Under the pieces are notes generated by a model. It was given only the letters and a program-made list of their open reading frames with translations, was not told the origin of the DNA and did not search any database. From Streptococcus sp. CSL10205-OR2 (GTDB lineage: Bacteria; Bacillota; Bacilli; Lactobacillales; Streptococcaceae): a DNA stretch of 64,000 nucleotides. A program made the position numbers and the translations under genes. The DNA is taken from positions 1-64,000 of the forward strand of contig NZ_JAOTIN010000008.1 of the NCBI RefSeq assembly GCF_025660655.1, read 5' to 3'. Shown piece by piece: positions 38,801 to 47,627 of this stretch (its first letter is position 1; each line of letters starts with the position of its first letter).

Positions 38801-39309
38801 TATTTGGTAAAGTCAATAGTTTTAGATATTTTTTCAATAATAACAGCGCCAACTAGTAAAGACAATAATTCTCCAACACCAGTTGTGAACCATGTGAGCC
38901 AAAATGGTGCCCCAAATAAATAGTGAAGCTCCAAAGCAATAGTTATCATACTAGTTGCAAAAAAGACAGAAAAATAAAGAAAACCCTTCGATATTATGCC
39001 ATTTAGCAAGTAGTCATTTTGATATTTTTTAAATAGTTTGATGCCAAGTGTGACAAAGATTAAGGTTGATAAACCACCTACAAAGACATCTATCACACCA
39101 AAACTGTATAGATTTGAAATCATACAACCAATCGTTACTGCGATAATGTATTTTTTATTGTAGAAGCCTAGAAAGTTTAGCATTTCTGAAACTCTAAACT
39201 GATAAGCGCCAAAACTAATAGCATTTAGAGGTGGTAAAATGGTTAGAACAATGTAAATAGCAGCGACTACTGAAATGTGTAGGTAATCTTTAGTTGTTAA
39301 TGATTTCAT
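38800..39309 (-). CDS. queT: QueT-family queuosine precursor transporter
   Basis: Integral membrane substrate-binding (S) component of the ECF type, with about five to six helices over 169 aa (for example IVLTILPPLNAISFG and LLSLLVGAVIIEKI). The family (COG4708) takes up queuosine precursors such as preQ1. The assignment is strongly supported by the preQ1-II riboswitch directly upstream, whose 3' end includes the gene's AAAGGAG ribosome binding site. It is monocistronic, ending in its own terminator. Confidence 0.93.
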   Translation of the reverse strand: MKSLTTKDYLHISVVAAIYIVLTILPPLNAISFGAYQFRVSEMLNFLGFYNKKYIIAVTIGCMISNLYSFGVIDVFVGGLSTLIFVTLGIKLFKKYQNDYLLNGIISKGFLYFSVFFATSMITIALELHYLFGAPFWLTWFTTGVGELLSLLVGAVIIEKISKTIDFTK

Positions 39310-39312
39310 TTT

Positions 39313-39372
39313 TTCTCCTTTAGTGGCTAAACCACGTGTAATATGCTTGGTGAAAGGGAAATAAGCACCAAG
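39313..39372 (-). promoter_or_regulatory. PreQ1-II riboswitch of queT
   Basis: The minus strand reads CTTGGTGCTTA, CTTTCACCAAG, CATATTACACG, then TGG...CCA and CTAAAGGAGAA. This matches the streptococcal preQ1-II (COG4708) motif arm for arm: P2 CTTGGTG/CACCAAG, the conserved CATATTACACG and the sequestered ribosome binding site. It should block translation of queT when preQ1 is bound. Confidence 0.95.
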
Positions 39373-39392
39373 GGTTGATAAACAACTTCACC

Positions 39393-39398
39393 ATTGTA
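39393..39398 (-). promoter_or_regulatory. queT promoter, extended -10
   Basis: Minus-strand TGTTACAAT about 14 bases before the riboswitch; no strong -35. Confidence 0.55.
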
Positions 39399-39506
39399 AC
39401 ATGTTTATTAGGAAAAATAAAGACAATGACAAATGATTTTTTGATAACTCTTTCTTTTCTTTTTAAATATAAGACTAAAACGATATTTAATTTTCTAATC
39501 TTTTGG

Positions 39507-39512
39507 TAAAAT
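39507..39512 (+). promoter_or_regulatory. Promoter placing the gtrA-like start codon at +1
   Basis: TGGTAAAAT (extended -10), then AATAGT, then ATG. No ribosome binding site lies before the start. Confidence 0.65.
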
Positions 39513-39518
39513 AATAGT

Positions 39519-39971
39519 ATGATATCACAACTAGTTACTTTTATAAAAAAACTCTGGGCAACAGAGCTAATCAAATATCTCTTTTTTGGCGTCCTAACAA
39601 CACTTGTTTATTTTGTCAGTCGAACCCTTTTATTTCTACAAATAAATCAAGCTCTTATCTCAGCCGTCATAGCCAACATTATCGCTATTTTATTTGCTTT
39701 TTTTGTTAATGATCGCTATGTTTTTTTGCAAGTACAAAAAGGACGATTGAAACGCTTAATCCAATTCTTTTTTGCTAGAATTTCAACACTAGTATTGGAT
39801 GGCTTTTTAGCCTTACTTTTTGTTGATAACTATCCCAATCTCATCGGACAATTTGTTAAGAATGACTTGAAAATGGTTAATCTGATTGAGACCATTTTTT
39901 CACAAGTTGCTATTTTAGTATTAAACTACCTTTTAAGTAAATTTTTCATTTTTAAAGACAAAAAAAACTAA
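39519..39971 (+). CDS. GtrA-family membrane protein
   Basis: A 150-aa protein with four predicted membrane helices (about 18-36, 45-63, 80-100, 120-140), matching GtrA-like proteins, which are thought to flip lipid-linked sugars for teichoic acid or O-antigen modification. The actual substrate cannot be inferred: no glycosyltransferase partner is adjacent. It is one of few plus-strand genes in this half of the window, monocistronic, with a leaderless-type start. Confidence 0.85.
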   Translation: MISQLVTFIKKLWATELIKYLFFGVLTTLVYFVSRTLLFLQINQALISAVIANIIAILFAFFVNDRYVFLQVQKGRLKRLIQFFFARISTLVLDGFLALLFVDNYPNLIGQFVKNDLKMVNLIETIFSQVAILVLNYLLSKFFIFKDKKN

Positions 39972-39993
39972 ACTACTTTTGGTTTAGTTTTTT
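39960..39993. terminator. Bidirectional terminator between the gtrA-like and DUF1722 genes
   Basis: AAACTAAAC pairs with GTTTAGTTT, flanked by A and T runs on opposite sides, so it can stop both convergent genes. The stem overlaps the gtrA-like stop codon and ends next to the DUF1722 stop codon. Confidence 0.8.
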
Positions 39994-40378
39994 AGAAACC
40001 CTCGTCAAAGAATTTTGACTTGGAAATGTAATGTTTATCATATTTTTCGGCTAAAGTTTTAATCAATTGTTCTAATTCTTTTTGATAATAAAAAGCATTT
40101 TCAATGTAGGTTTTGTAGGATGTCTTTTCAGTCACTGTCGCTTCCTTTTTAAAATAGCCCCACATATGTTGATAAGCAGTTGTTAGCGTCTCTTTCGTTG
40201 GTGCTATTTTTTTTGCTTCATCAAGATAAGTCAAAAAAGACTTTTCTTTTTCAGTTGACCAGTCATTACCTTTAAACAAGAGACGTATCTGATTATAGTG
40301 ATATTGAGAATGTCCCATTACCCAATATTTGTGATAGGCCCACTCTTTTTGAGCTTTTTTTAAATGATAGCTTGTCAT
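39992..40378 (-). CDS. DUF1722 (YbgA-like) protein
   Basis: A 128-aa soluble protein resembling the DUF1722 domain (HKYWVMGHSQYHYNQIRLL near the start, YQHMWGYFKK in the middle). The start at 40378 is chosen over 40393 because GAGGAG precedes it. Function unknown; in E. coli the domain occurs in YbgA beside photolyase. Here it is the last gene of the ABC exporter/two-component operon, 25 bases after the regulator, so it may be a passenger or an accessory. Confidence 0.75.
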   Translation of the reverse strand: MTSYHLKKAQKEWAYHKYWVMGHSQYHYNQIRLLFKGNDWSTEKEKSFLTYLDEAKKIAPTKETLTTAYQHMWGYFKKEATVTEKTSYKTYIENAFYYQKELEQLIKTLAEKYDKHYISKSKFFDEGF

Positions 40379-40403
40379 TAATACTCCTCTCATTTATGAA
40401 GAA

Positions 40404-41000
40404 TTATAGCCAGCCATTTTCACGCGCTATTTGGACAGCTTGGGTGCGGTTATTGGCAGATAATTTGTTGAAAATACACGTCAAATAATTTCTGACAGTA
40501 CCATTTGAAAGAAATAAGGATTGAGCAATTTCCTCGTTCGAGCAGCCCTTAGCGACTAATTCTAAAATAGCTATTTCTCTTTGACTTAGGGGATTTGAGG
40601 TAAAAGCCATACCTTCCACTAATTCTGGAGAGTATTCTTTTTTTCCGGCTAAAACCGTATAAATCGTTACCATTAATTCACTAGCAGAGCGGTCTTTTAA
40701 AACGAAGGCATCAACCTGAGCTTCTAATGCTCTTTTAAAGTAGCCTGTTCGTTTAAAAGTTGTCAGAATAATCACTTTTAAATCAATATGACTTCTCACC
40801 CACTCTAAAACATCAAGTCCTGTTTTATAAGGCATTTCTATATCTAAAATAGCGACGTCTACACTTTCTTTTGATAAGATATCAATGGCTTCTTGACCAT
40901 TTGAAGCTTGCAAAATAAGATCGACATCATCTTCCATTAATAGTAATTGGCAAAGGGCATCTCTTAACATGGCTTGGTCTTCTGCAACTAATAATTTCAT
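40404..41000 (-). CDS. LuxR/NarL-family response regulator (DesR-like)
   Basis: Transcription factor of 198 aa with a receiver domain (acceptor Asp53 in [13 protein letters not shown], conserved Thr/Lys in LTTFKR and VLKDRSA) and a C-terminal LuxR-type helix-turn-helix ([22 protein letters not shown], split at about 155-176). It overlaps the kinase gene by four bases (ATGA). It probably activates the ABC operon in which it is encoded; candidate palindromic sites lie upstream at 43740-43753 and 43787-43802. Confidence 0.93.
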   Translation of the reverse strand: MKLLVAEDQAMLRDALCQLLLMEDDVDLILQASNGQEAIDILSKESVDVAILDIEMPYKTGLDVLEWVRSHIDLKVIILTTFKRTGYFKRALEAQVDAFVLKDRSASELMVTIYTVLAGKKEYSPELVEGMAFTSNPLSQREIAILELVAKGCSNEEIAQSLFLSNGTVRNYLTCIFNKLSANNRTQAVQIARENGWL

Positions 41001-42085
41001 GATTTGATTCCTTCTTTAAGAGCAATTTGAATGCGTGTAGGCTGGCGTAATGAAACAATATCAAGACTACCGTTAACTAATTTTAAACGGTCTTTAACAG
41101 AAGCTAATTCGTTACCTTTCAAGCTTGAAAAGCCAACACCATCATCTTCAACAACTAAGATAATGCTATCTTTTCTATACAAATGGATACAGCTAGACTT
41201 TGCTTTACTGTGTTTAATGATATTGTTTGCCAATTCTCTTATAAGCATTGTTAGAGTTGATTGGATAACAGGTGATAAATTGTCTAGGTTAATTTGATTG
41301 TCAATAGTTAACTTGATATTGGCTAACTCAAAGAGATTTTCAATCGTTTCAAGTTCCTCTATAACTGTTCTAAATTTGAGATTATTGATAATGCTTCTCA
41401 CCTCACTCATTGACTCTTTACTCATTTGGTGAAGTTCTTTTAGTTCTTTTTCAACAAGCACCGTCTCACCTTTTTCTAATTGTTTGAGTGCTAATTCAGA
41501 TTTAATGGTCATCATGGCAAAGACATGACCCAAAGTGTCATGCAAATCACGCCCAATACGATTTCGTTCATTTTCAGCCATCAAGACATTAATATAAGCA
41601 TTTTTTTGTTCAATCACTGCCTTTTGCTTTTCTTCATTTTGAATTCTTAAACTAATAAAGTAAAAACTGAGAATAAAGAGACTAACAAAAATGGTGAATA
41701 TAGTTTCATCAGACGTGCTACCAAACAGTAATTGATAGATTACTAAAAAACCAATGGCTAGTATAAAACTAATCGGACGATAGTGTTTGATAGGATCTCG
41801 AAAACGATAAATCAATAAATTACTTGAATAGAAAAAATACCAAATGATGCCAATGTTAAAAGCATAACACATAAAAACGGTATAACCTAGCATGTAAAAC
41901 CAAGTCAAAACATGATATCTTTCTGAGCCTTTAATAACTAGATATAGGTAGGATAAAACAAATAATATCATTAAACCCAAGTGCCAAATTGGCAAGTAGC
42001 CACTAACAATTGCAATGATTGGATAAATAAGAAAAATCAAAGAAACATAATAGAACAAATGATAACTATTTTTGATAGAATTCAA
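40997..42085 (-). CDS. Membrane histidine kinase, DesK/NarX type
   Basis: Sensor kinase of 362 aa with about five N-terminal membrane helices (residues 10-145) and no large extracellular loop, suggesting membrane-state or intramembrane sensing. It has HisKA_3 with His182 in RDLHDTLGH and an HATPase with N box [12 protein letters not shown] and DDGVGFS. It follows the ABC permease directly and pairs with the downstream regulator. A neighbouring ABC exporter is the usual setting for peptide- or lipid-active antibiotic response systems; the ligand here is unknown. Confidence 0.93.
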   Translation of the reverse strand: MNSIKNSYHLFYYVSLIFLIYPIIAIVSGYLPIWHLGLMILFVLSYLYLVIKGSERYHVLTWFYMLGYTVFMCYAFNIGIIWYFFYSSNLLIYRFRDPIKHYRPISFILAIGFLVIYQLLFGSTSDETIFTIFVSLFILSFYFISLRIQNEEKQKAVIEQKNAYINVLMAENERNRIGRDLHDTLGHVFAMMTIKSELALKQLEKGETVLVEKELKELHQMSKESMSEVRSIINNLKFRTVIEELETIENLFELANIKLTIDNQINLDNLSPVIQSTLTMLIRELANNIIKHSKAKSSCIHLYRKDSIILVVEDDGVGFSSLKGNELASVKDRLKLVNGSLDIVSLRQPTRIQIALKEGIKS

Positions 42086-42826
42086 TTAATTAACCTCAAC
42101 TTTTTTCTTAACAAAGATACTAATAACTATTATTACTATAGCATAAAAAAGTAAAATGATAAGAGATTCCGTTGAAAAATTCTTTTCGAAATAGCTAATC
42201 AGCAAATTGTTATAGTGATATGTTGGTGTAAACTTAGCAATAGTTTGTAACCAGCTTGGGAAAGTTTCTACTGGCATCCATAAGCCACCCAAAATAGCTA
42301 ATCCCATGTATAAGATATTACCTAAAACACTTAGAGTTTCTGATGATTTGATAAAACTCAACAAAATACCTAAAGGCATAAAGCAAATGGCACCAAAAAA
42401 TAATAATAAGCCTGAATTTAACCAATCATTAATTGGCATTGAGACATCTTGCACAAAACGCCCACTAAGAAAAACGAAAATAATAGCAAGTAAAAAGCTG
42501 ACAAGAATCCGTATGATTTTGGCCAAAAAATATTGCCAGATGGAAACTGGAGAGTGACTCAAATGTTTGACGTAGTGACTATTACGATCTTCTTGAATCG
42601 AAAAAGGGAAGGTAAAAAGAGCAAAGCTAATGCTTGAAAAAGCTGTCATAGACATCATGTATTGTCGAATGACCAAAGGTTGAATGTCTTTTGGTAATTC
42701 TCCCATCCAAATTGATGAGAAGATGAGAAAGAAAGCTATGGGCATGCCAATGCCTAAAATAAAACTAGAAATCGTTCTTTTTGCTTGCAAATATTCTTTT
42801 TTTAAAAGTGCCTTAAATATGGTCAT
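42086..42826 (-). CDS. ABC-2 type exporter permease
   Basis: Membrane subunit of 246 aa with six predicted helices and a glycine-rich turn typical of ABC-2 permeases (ILYMGLAILGGLWMPVETFP). The start at 42826 (MTIFKALLKKEYLQ) is chosen over 42850 by its family-like N-terminus; it overlaps the ATPase gene by 14 bases. With the upstream ATPase it forms a probable half-transporter pair exporting an unidentified hydrophobic substrate. Confidence 0.88.
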   Translation of the reverse strand: MTIFKALLKKEYLQAKRTISSFILGIGMPIAFFLIFSSIWMGELPKDIQPLVIRQYMMSMTAFSSISFALFTFPFSIQEDRNSHYVKHLSHSPVSIWQYFLAKIIRILVSFLLAIIFVFLSGRFVQDVSMPINDWLNSGLLLFFGAICFMPLGILLSFIKSSETLSVLGNILYMGLAILGGLWMPVETFPSWLQTIAKFTPTYHYNNLLISYFEKNFSTESLIILLFYAIVIIVISIFVKKKVEVN

Positions 42827-43712
42827 GATAAGCATCCTTTCTACTATCAAAAATGCTGTCTAGTAAGGTTCTATTAGTCATTTCAATATCTTCAATCGGA
42901 CAATTAGTCTCTTCTAGTAATTGCCAAATGACAGATGGTTTTTTAGTCATAAATGAAATGGTATCCGTTTTGATCAACAATTCACTAATAATGGTCTGAT
43001 CAATGCTATCAAGATATTTTTTAGGAAGAACAAAGTGCTTGCTTTTTTCTTCGCTTCTTAACAAATAAGGTGTTGTGTCTTTAAGTAATTTGCCTTCATG
43101 CAAAACCAAGATGCGATCTGCTGTGTGTTCTACTTCTTCAATATAATGAGAAGAGTAAATAATTGTTTTTCCTGAAGTTTTTAAGTGATTGATAATTTCC
43201 CAAAAACGTTTTCTAGTTGATGTGTCCATTGCGGTAGTTGGTTCATCAAGAAAAATAATATCAGGTTGACCAATCAAGGTTAAGACAAAATCTAAGAGTC
43301 GTCTTTGTCCACCAGATAGTTTATTTGCAAACTGCTGTTTTTGTTTTGGTTTAAAAGCCAGTAAATCGTCTATTTCTTTTTCGTTTAAAGGGTTAGGATA
43401 GAGAGCTCTTTGAAAATCAATTAATTCTTGAACGGTCATCTTATCTTGGATAAGATTGTCTTGAAATAAGATGCCAACTCTCTTTTTAAGACGATGATCA
43501 CTTGGTGAGTAACCTAAAACGTCTATGTCCCCTGCACTTGCTTTATAGTCCCCTAAAAGACAAGTCATTAAAACTGTTTTTCCAGCACCATTTGGGCCAA
43601 TTAAAGCTAGACAATCACCTTCAAATATCTCGAAAGAAAGATCATTTAAAACGACTTTTTCCTTGAATTGTTTTTTCAGATGATTAACGGTTAATACAGG
43701 TTTTTTATTCAT
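42813..43712 (-). CDS. ABC exporter ATP-binding protein
   Basis: Nucleotide-binding subunit of 299 aa with Walker A GPNGAGKT (about 40-47), signature LSGGQRR, Walker B IIFLDEPTTAMD and an H-loop in YSSHYIEE, followed by a C-terminal extension of about 85 residues as in CcmA/DrrA-like exporters. The start at 43712 follows AAAGGATGATAATT. It is the first gene of the five-gene operon. Confidence 0.92.
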   Translation of the reverse strand: MNKKPVLTVNHLKKQFKEKVVLNDLSFEIFEGDCLALIGPNGAGKTVLMTCLLGDYKASAGDIDVLGYSPSDHRLKKRVGILFQDNLIQDKMTVQELIDFQRALYPNPLNEKEIDDLLAFKPKQKQQFANKLSGGQRRLLDFVLTLIGQPDIIFLDEPTTAMDTSTRKRFWEIINHLKTSGKTIIYSSHYIEEVEHTADRILVLHEGKLLKDTTPYLLRSEEKSKHFVLPKKYLDSIDQTIISELLIKTDTISFMTKKPSVIWQLLEETNCPIEDIEMTNRTLLDSIFDSRKDAYHDHI

Positions 43713-43739
43713 AATTATCATCCTTTCTATAAGTCTATC

Positions 43740-43753
43740 TTATCAATTGATAA
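43740..43753. promoter_or_regulatory. Perfect 14-bp palindrome upstream of the ABC/two-component operon
   Basis: TTATCAATTGATAA lies 27 bases before the ATPase start codon. It is not followed by a T-run, so a protein-binding site is more likely than a terminator. Candidate operator for the operon's own regulator (inference). Confidence 0.45.
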
Positions 43754-43786
43754 TGATTTTAATAAGTTCTAAAAAGCATGACTTGA

Positions 43787-43802
43787 TATGACATTTGTCA
43801 TA
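43787..43802. promoter_or_regulatory. Second inverted repeat upstream of the ABC/two-component operon
   Basis: TATGACA-TT-TGTCATA has two perfect seven-base arms. It lies just before the brkB terminator and about 75 bases from the ATPase start, a typical activator position (inference). Confidence 0.45.
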
Positions 43803-43823
43803 AAAAAAAGACTCCTTAGAGTC
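43803..43823 (-). terminator. brkB terminator
   Basis: GACTC pairs with GAGTC around TAAG, with flanking weak pairs, followed by TTTTTTT. The stem overlaps the stop codon. Confidence 0.75.
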
Positions 43824-44745
43824 ATTTTTTATTTTTTGAAAAATGTGATTGAATGAAAGAGAGAATGGTTCCTCGTCTTGCCTCAAAGGTTTTGACCTGC
43901 TGTTTTTGATAAATAGCATTGATAATGCCACCAATAATAAGAATTTTGGAAAAAAAGATGAACCAAAACATGATAGCAAAAAGAGCCACTGAACCTAAAA
44001 TCCGAAGATTTTCCATGTTTTGAATAGTATTTCCAATATAATTTCCAATGAGATTAGTAAAAAATACAAAAACAAGACTGGTAAAGACTGTTCCTGGAAT
44101 CACGTAGCGAATTTTTTGAATTCTGACATTAGGCAAAATATAATATAAAAAAGCTAAAGTAATAAAAGACAAAAGTCCTGTTATTGGTTGGATTAAACTA
44201 TCTAACAGTTGGTATAAATTTTGACCAAATTGTAGTTGTTGGTATAACAATGCCAATAAACTACTGCCAAAAGTCGAAATAATGATCGCCATAATTAAAA
44301 AGATAATTAAAACAAGGCTAGAAAATATACCAACAAGTCGGCTAACAATAAAATCACGATGGTCTTGCATATCATAAGCTTTGTTCATGGCTTTTTGAAG
44401 AAAGACTAAACTTTTTGAAATCGTCCAAAAAGCAGCTAATAAGGATAACCAAACAAGACCTGATGAAGGTCGCTCAAAAATACTTTTTATGATGGTTGCA
44501 ACACTATCATACAACTGTGTTGGCAAATAATCCTTTAAAAATTCTAATAACGATGAGGTATCAATATTAAAATAAGGAAAAATATTAGCCAATAAAACAA
44601 GAAATGGAAAAACTGTTAACATCATATAATAGGCAACAGCAATACTTGATAAATCCATATCTGAATTTTTATAATGGACTAAAAATGATTGAATAATCTC
44701 ATTATTTTGCCATTTGCTGATTAATTTTTTCACTTTTTCTCCCAT
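43822..44745 (-). CDS. YihY/BrkB-family membrane protein
   Basis: Integral membrane protein of 307 aa with about six helices and the family motifs SSIAVAYYMMLTVFP (residues 33-47) and LVWLSLLAAFWTISKS. Older databases label the family ribonuclease BN, which is not supported for these membrane proteins. Substrate unknown. It lies four bases after map and ends the GNAT-spxR-map operon. Confidence 0.88.
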   Translation of the reverse strand: MGEKVKKLISKWQNNEIIQSFLVHYKNSDMDLSSIAVAYYMMLTVFPFLVLLANIFPYFNIDTSSLLEFLKDYLPTQLYDSVATIIKSIFERPSSGLVWLSLLAAFWTISKSLVFLQKAMNKAYDMQDHRDFIVSRLVGIFSSLVLIIFLIMAIIISTFGSSLLALLYQQLQFGQNLYQLLDSLIQPITGLLSFITLAFLYYILPNVRIQKIRYVIPGTVFTSLVFVFFTNLIGNYIGNTIQNMENLRILGSVALFAIMFWFIFFSKILIIGGIINAIYQKQQVKTFEARRGTILSFIQSHFSKNKK

Positions 44746-44749
44746 TTGC

Positions 44750-45610
44750 TTAGTAGGTTCTCTCTTCTCCTTGACTAGTTAAAATACGTGGACCATCCTT
44801 AGTGATGACAAATTGGTGCTCATATTGACAAGAAAGACCTCCATCAATCGTTTTATGGGCCCAACCGGTTTTGAGATCTGTATCAATTTCCCAAGTACCA
44901 GTATTAATCATAGGTTCAACTGTTAGAACCATCCCTTCTTTGAGACGAAGCCCACGACCAGCAACACCATAATTAGGAACCATAGGTTCTTCATGCATAG
45001 TTGGTCCAACGCCATGACCCACCAAATCTCTCACAACACCATAACCAAAGCTTTCAGCATATTCTTGAACAGCTGCACCAATATCACCGATACGGTTGCC
45101 GATAACAGCTTTTTCAATGCCTCGATACATAGCTTCTTTAGTCACTGCCATCAGTTGTTCAACTTCTTTTGAAACCTTACCAACTGCATAACCCCAACAA
45201 GAATCAGCCAAACCACCACGATAAGAATCGGTGTGTTTTTTCATTTCAGAAACATTATCAAAATCTAACTTAGACACATCAAGAACAGCTTTATCAAGTG
45301 GTTCACTCAGTACCATATCAACATTTAATAAGTCACCTTCTTTTAAGATATAGTGTCTTGGGAAGGAATGGGCTACTTCATCATTTAAAGCACAACAAGT
45401 GGCATAAGGATAGTCCATGACTTGACCATCAACACCAATTTGAAGTGGAAGAACGTTACTTTCTTTGCAACGTCTTCTCACATATTCTTCTACTTCCCAC
45501 ATATCAACACCTGGTTTAATAATATCTCTTAAACCAATGTGAATACTGGCTAAAAAGTCACCAGCACGATCCATAGCATCTATTTCTCTTTGTGATTTTA
45601 ATGTAATCAT
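44750..45610 (-). CDS. map: Methionine aminopeptidase, type I
   Basis: Removes N-terminal Met from nascent proteins. It is 286 aa, a streptococcal length with an insertion in the middle. Metal-binding residues are visible in LLNVDMVLSE (first Asp), GHGVGPTMHEEP (His) and VLTVEPMIN and YEHQFVI (Glu). It lies 18 bases after spxR, with a weak ribosome binding site. Confidence 0.95.
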   Translation of the reverse strand: MITLKSQREIDAMDRAGDFLASIHIGLRDIIKPGVDMWEVEEYVRRRCKESNVLPLQIGVDGQVMDYPYATCCALNDEVAHSFPRHYILKEGDLLNVDMVLSEPLDKAVLDVSKLDFDNVSEMKKHTDSYRGGLADSCWGYAVGKVSKEVEQLMAVTKEAMYRGIEKAVIGNRIGDIGAAVQEYAESFGYGVVRDLVGHGVGPTMHEEPMVPNYGVAGRGLRLKEGMVLTVEPMINTGTWEIDTDLKTGWAHKTIDGGLSCQYEHQFVITKDGPRILTSQGEERTY

Positions 45611-45628
45611 TCTTTGTTTTTCTCTTTT

Positions 45629-46912
45629 CTAAATCATTTTTGTACTAACAATAGCTTTGGCAACACTCCGATTTTGTAGTTGAACTTCAAAATCTAGAAC
45701 ACTACCACGACGACCTTCTGTAATAATTCTTGGAACAATTTTTAATTTGTCTTCCACTTGAACAGCTTGAAGAAAATAAATCATTATTTGTTCAATGATA
45801 ATATTCCTACTTTTTCTTTCTTTTAGGATTCGTAGTGTAATCTCTTTAATGATCTCGACTAACACACCATGTGATAAATTGCCTGTTACATCTATCATGA
45901 CAGGTTCAACCATGAAACTAAAAAAATTACCATCTTTTTTTAGGTTGGAAAGTATTTGTTCACTATAAGTGTAGAGTTGACCTTGTTTGTCATCTTGAAT
46001 ACTCTCCATTACCTTTCGTCTCGTCACAACCCCAAGTAAGCTCCTATCATCTGAGACAACTGGTAACATATCATAATCTTCAAATATCATTTGCTGACTG
46101 ATATGTGCCAAACTGACATTAGGTTTTGTAAGTACCGGATTTTTAGTCATGACTTTTTCAACACCAATACTGCCTTTTTTACCAGTGATGTCACGCATGC
46201 TAACAACTCCTACAACCAATCCTTTATCATCAATGACTGGAAAACGTAGATAATTGTGCTTTTTGACTAAATTAATGTAGTCTTTGATAGTGTCACTCAG
46301 TTTCAAAAAACCATAATCACTCTTGAAGTGATAGATTTGATCAACTGTTTTTACATCTGTCTTGATGCGAGCATTGGCTAGAGCTTTATTAATCATCGTT
46401 GCAACACTAAAGGTATCAAAAGGCGTTACCATAACTGGGATGCCCAACTGATTTGAGGTGTCAATAACCTCTTCAGCAACAGGAAAACCTCCCGTAACCA
46501 AAATAGCATTGTTGTTTTCAAGCGCTAATAATTGGATATCCTTACGATCACCAACAATTAGTAGGCCCCCTTTAACCAGATATTTTGTAATATTTTCCCG
46601 CGTCATTGCCCCAATAGAAAACTTGCTAAATTCGTGACCCAAGCCAGAATGACCAGCTAGGATTTCAGAATCACTGATTCTTGCAATTTCAGCATAGGTT
46701 AATTTATTTAGTAGTTGGTTGGGCTTAGAGCCAATTCTAACAGTGCCGCTTCTTGGTTTAGTTTCTACCAAACCTCTATTTTCAGCTTCTTTAATAGCCC
46801 GATAAGCGGTTCCGTCACTGACTTTTAACCGGTTAGAGATACTTCTAACACTAACTTTTTTTCCAACTGGCAAATTCTCTAAATACTTTAAAATGTCTAG
46901 ATGTTTACTCAT
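45629..46912 (-). CDS. spxR: SpxR-like regulator with HTH, DRTGG, CBS pair and hot-dog domains
   Basis: Protein of 427 aa: N-terminal winged helix (about 5-60, VSDGTAYRAIKEAENRG), a DRTGG-like region (about 70-180), two CBS domains (about 190-310, GVVSMRDITG and GVVTRRKVMES) and a C-terminal hot-dog fold (about 325-427, MIYFLQAVQVEDKLKI). This order matches pneumococcal SpxR, which controls the pyruvate oxidase gene spxB. CBS domains suggest adenine-nucleotide sensing. The start at 46912 is chosen by family N-terminus (MSKH); it overlaps the GNAT gene by eight bases. Confidence 0.9.
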   Translation of the reverse strand: MSKHLDILKYLENLPVGKKVSVRSISNRLKVSDGTAYRAIKEAENRGLVETKPRSGTVRIGSKPNQLLNKLTYAEIARISDSEILAGHSGLGHEFSKFSIGAMTRENITKYLVKGGLLIVGDRKDIQLLALENNNAILVTGGFPVAEEVIDTSNQLGIPVMVTPFDTFSVATMINKALANARIKTDVKTVDQIYHFKSDYGFLKLSDTIKDYINLVKKHNYLRFPVIDDKGLVVGVVSMRDITGKKGSIGVEKVMTKNPVLTKPNVSLAHISQQMIFEDYDMLPVVSDDRSLLGVVTRRKVMESIQDDKQGQLYTYSEQILSNLKKDGNFFSFMVEPVMIDVTGNLSHGVLVEIIKEITLRILKERKSRNIIIEQIMIYFLQAVQVEDKLKIVPRIITEGRRGSVLDFEVQLQNRSVAKAIVSTKMI

Positions 46913-47459
46913 AATAATAACCACTTTTTCTTAATGCAAAAAGGAGATACTCTCTAGTTTGATGTGTATAGCGATCACTTCCTCGATACTGTTTGACCTT
47001 TTTAAAGCCAGCTTTTTGAGCGACTTTTTGACTAGCCGTGTTTTCTAAGTGTGTTATAATCACTAAACGTTTGAAGCGAAGATCATTAATCGCAAGAGCG
47101 ACAATAGATTTTAAGGCGTTTGTTGCATATCCTTGTGACCAAAAGTCTTTATGAATAAAATAAGAAATTTCAACCTCTTTATTATAAAAATCAATTTTTT
47201 CAAAACGAATAGCACCAATTAAAGTTTGACTCTTTTTTTCTTCAATTGCCCAGTTGCCAAGAGGAGCTTTCATAAAGGAGTGAACCATTAGATAATCGCT
47301 TTCCTCTTTCGTTTTAATACTAGGTGAATCAAAAGAGAGATTACCACTAACTCTAGCAATAGCAAAAAATGCCTGACTATCACTAAAACGAAAAGGTCTA
47401 AGCAGTAATTGACTAGTGTCAATATAAGAATATCGTCCCAAATTTGTCCAAATATCCAT
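46905..47459 (-). CDS. GNAT-family N-acetyltransferase (RimJ/RimL-like)
   Basis: A 184-aa acetyltransferase of the RimJ/RimL group: LLLRPFRFSDSQAFF at the N-terminus, acetyl-CoA binding SQGYATNALKSIV (about 110-122) and the ENTASQKVAQKAGF motif (about 143-156). Substrate unknown. The ATG is exactly six bases after TATGAT with no ribosome binding site, making it a leaderless candidate. It is the first gene of the spxR-map-brkB operon. Confidence 0.9.
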   Translation of the reverse strand: MDIWTNLGRYSYIDTSQLLLRPFRFSDSQAFFAIARVSGNLSFDSPSIKTKEESDYLMVHSFMKAPLGNWAIEEKKSQTLIGAIRFEKIDFYNKEVEISYFIHKDFWSQGYATNALKSIVALAINDLRFKRLVIITHLENTASQKVAQKAGFKKVKQYRGSDRYTHQTREYLLFALRKSGYYYE

Positions 47460-47465
47460 AAGGTT

Positions 47466-47494
47466 ATCATACAGTTTTTTTACATACTAGTCAA
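47466..47494 (-). promoter_or_regulatory. Promoter placing the GNAT start codon at +1
   Basis: TTGACT (47489-47494), 17-base spacer, TATGAT (47466-47471), then AACCTT and ATG. This is the best -35/-10 pair among the leaderless candidates. Confidence 0.8.
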
Positions 47495-47559
47495 CGATGA
47501 AATATAGGCACTGTAAGGAATTCCTTGTTTTTATGACACCTTTCAACAAAATAAAAACA

Positions 47560-47600
47560 TCATAATAGAAAATTCCCACCACTGAGAAGCGATGGGAATT
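47560..47600 (-). terminator. malQ-malP terminator
   Basis: AATTCCCATCGC pairs with GTGGTGGGAATT (with G-T pairs) around a six-base loop, followed by a modest T-rich tail. Confidence 0.7.
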
Positions 47601-47627
47601 AAGAAAATGAAATGAACTTAATTAGGA

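Noticed and set aside
39320..39574. An 84-codon minus-strand open frame between queT and the gtrA-like gene
   Set aside because: It overlaps the preQ1-II riboswitch and the start of the gtrA-like gene on the other strand; composition is not gene-like.
43743..43979. A 78-codon minus-strand open frame overlapping brkB and the operon promoter region
   Set aside because: It lies in another frame of brkB and its terminator, with no supporting start signal.
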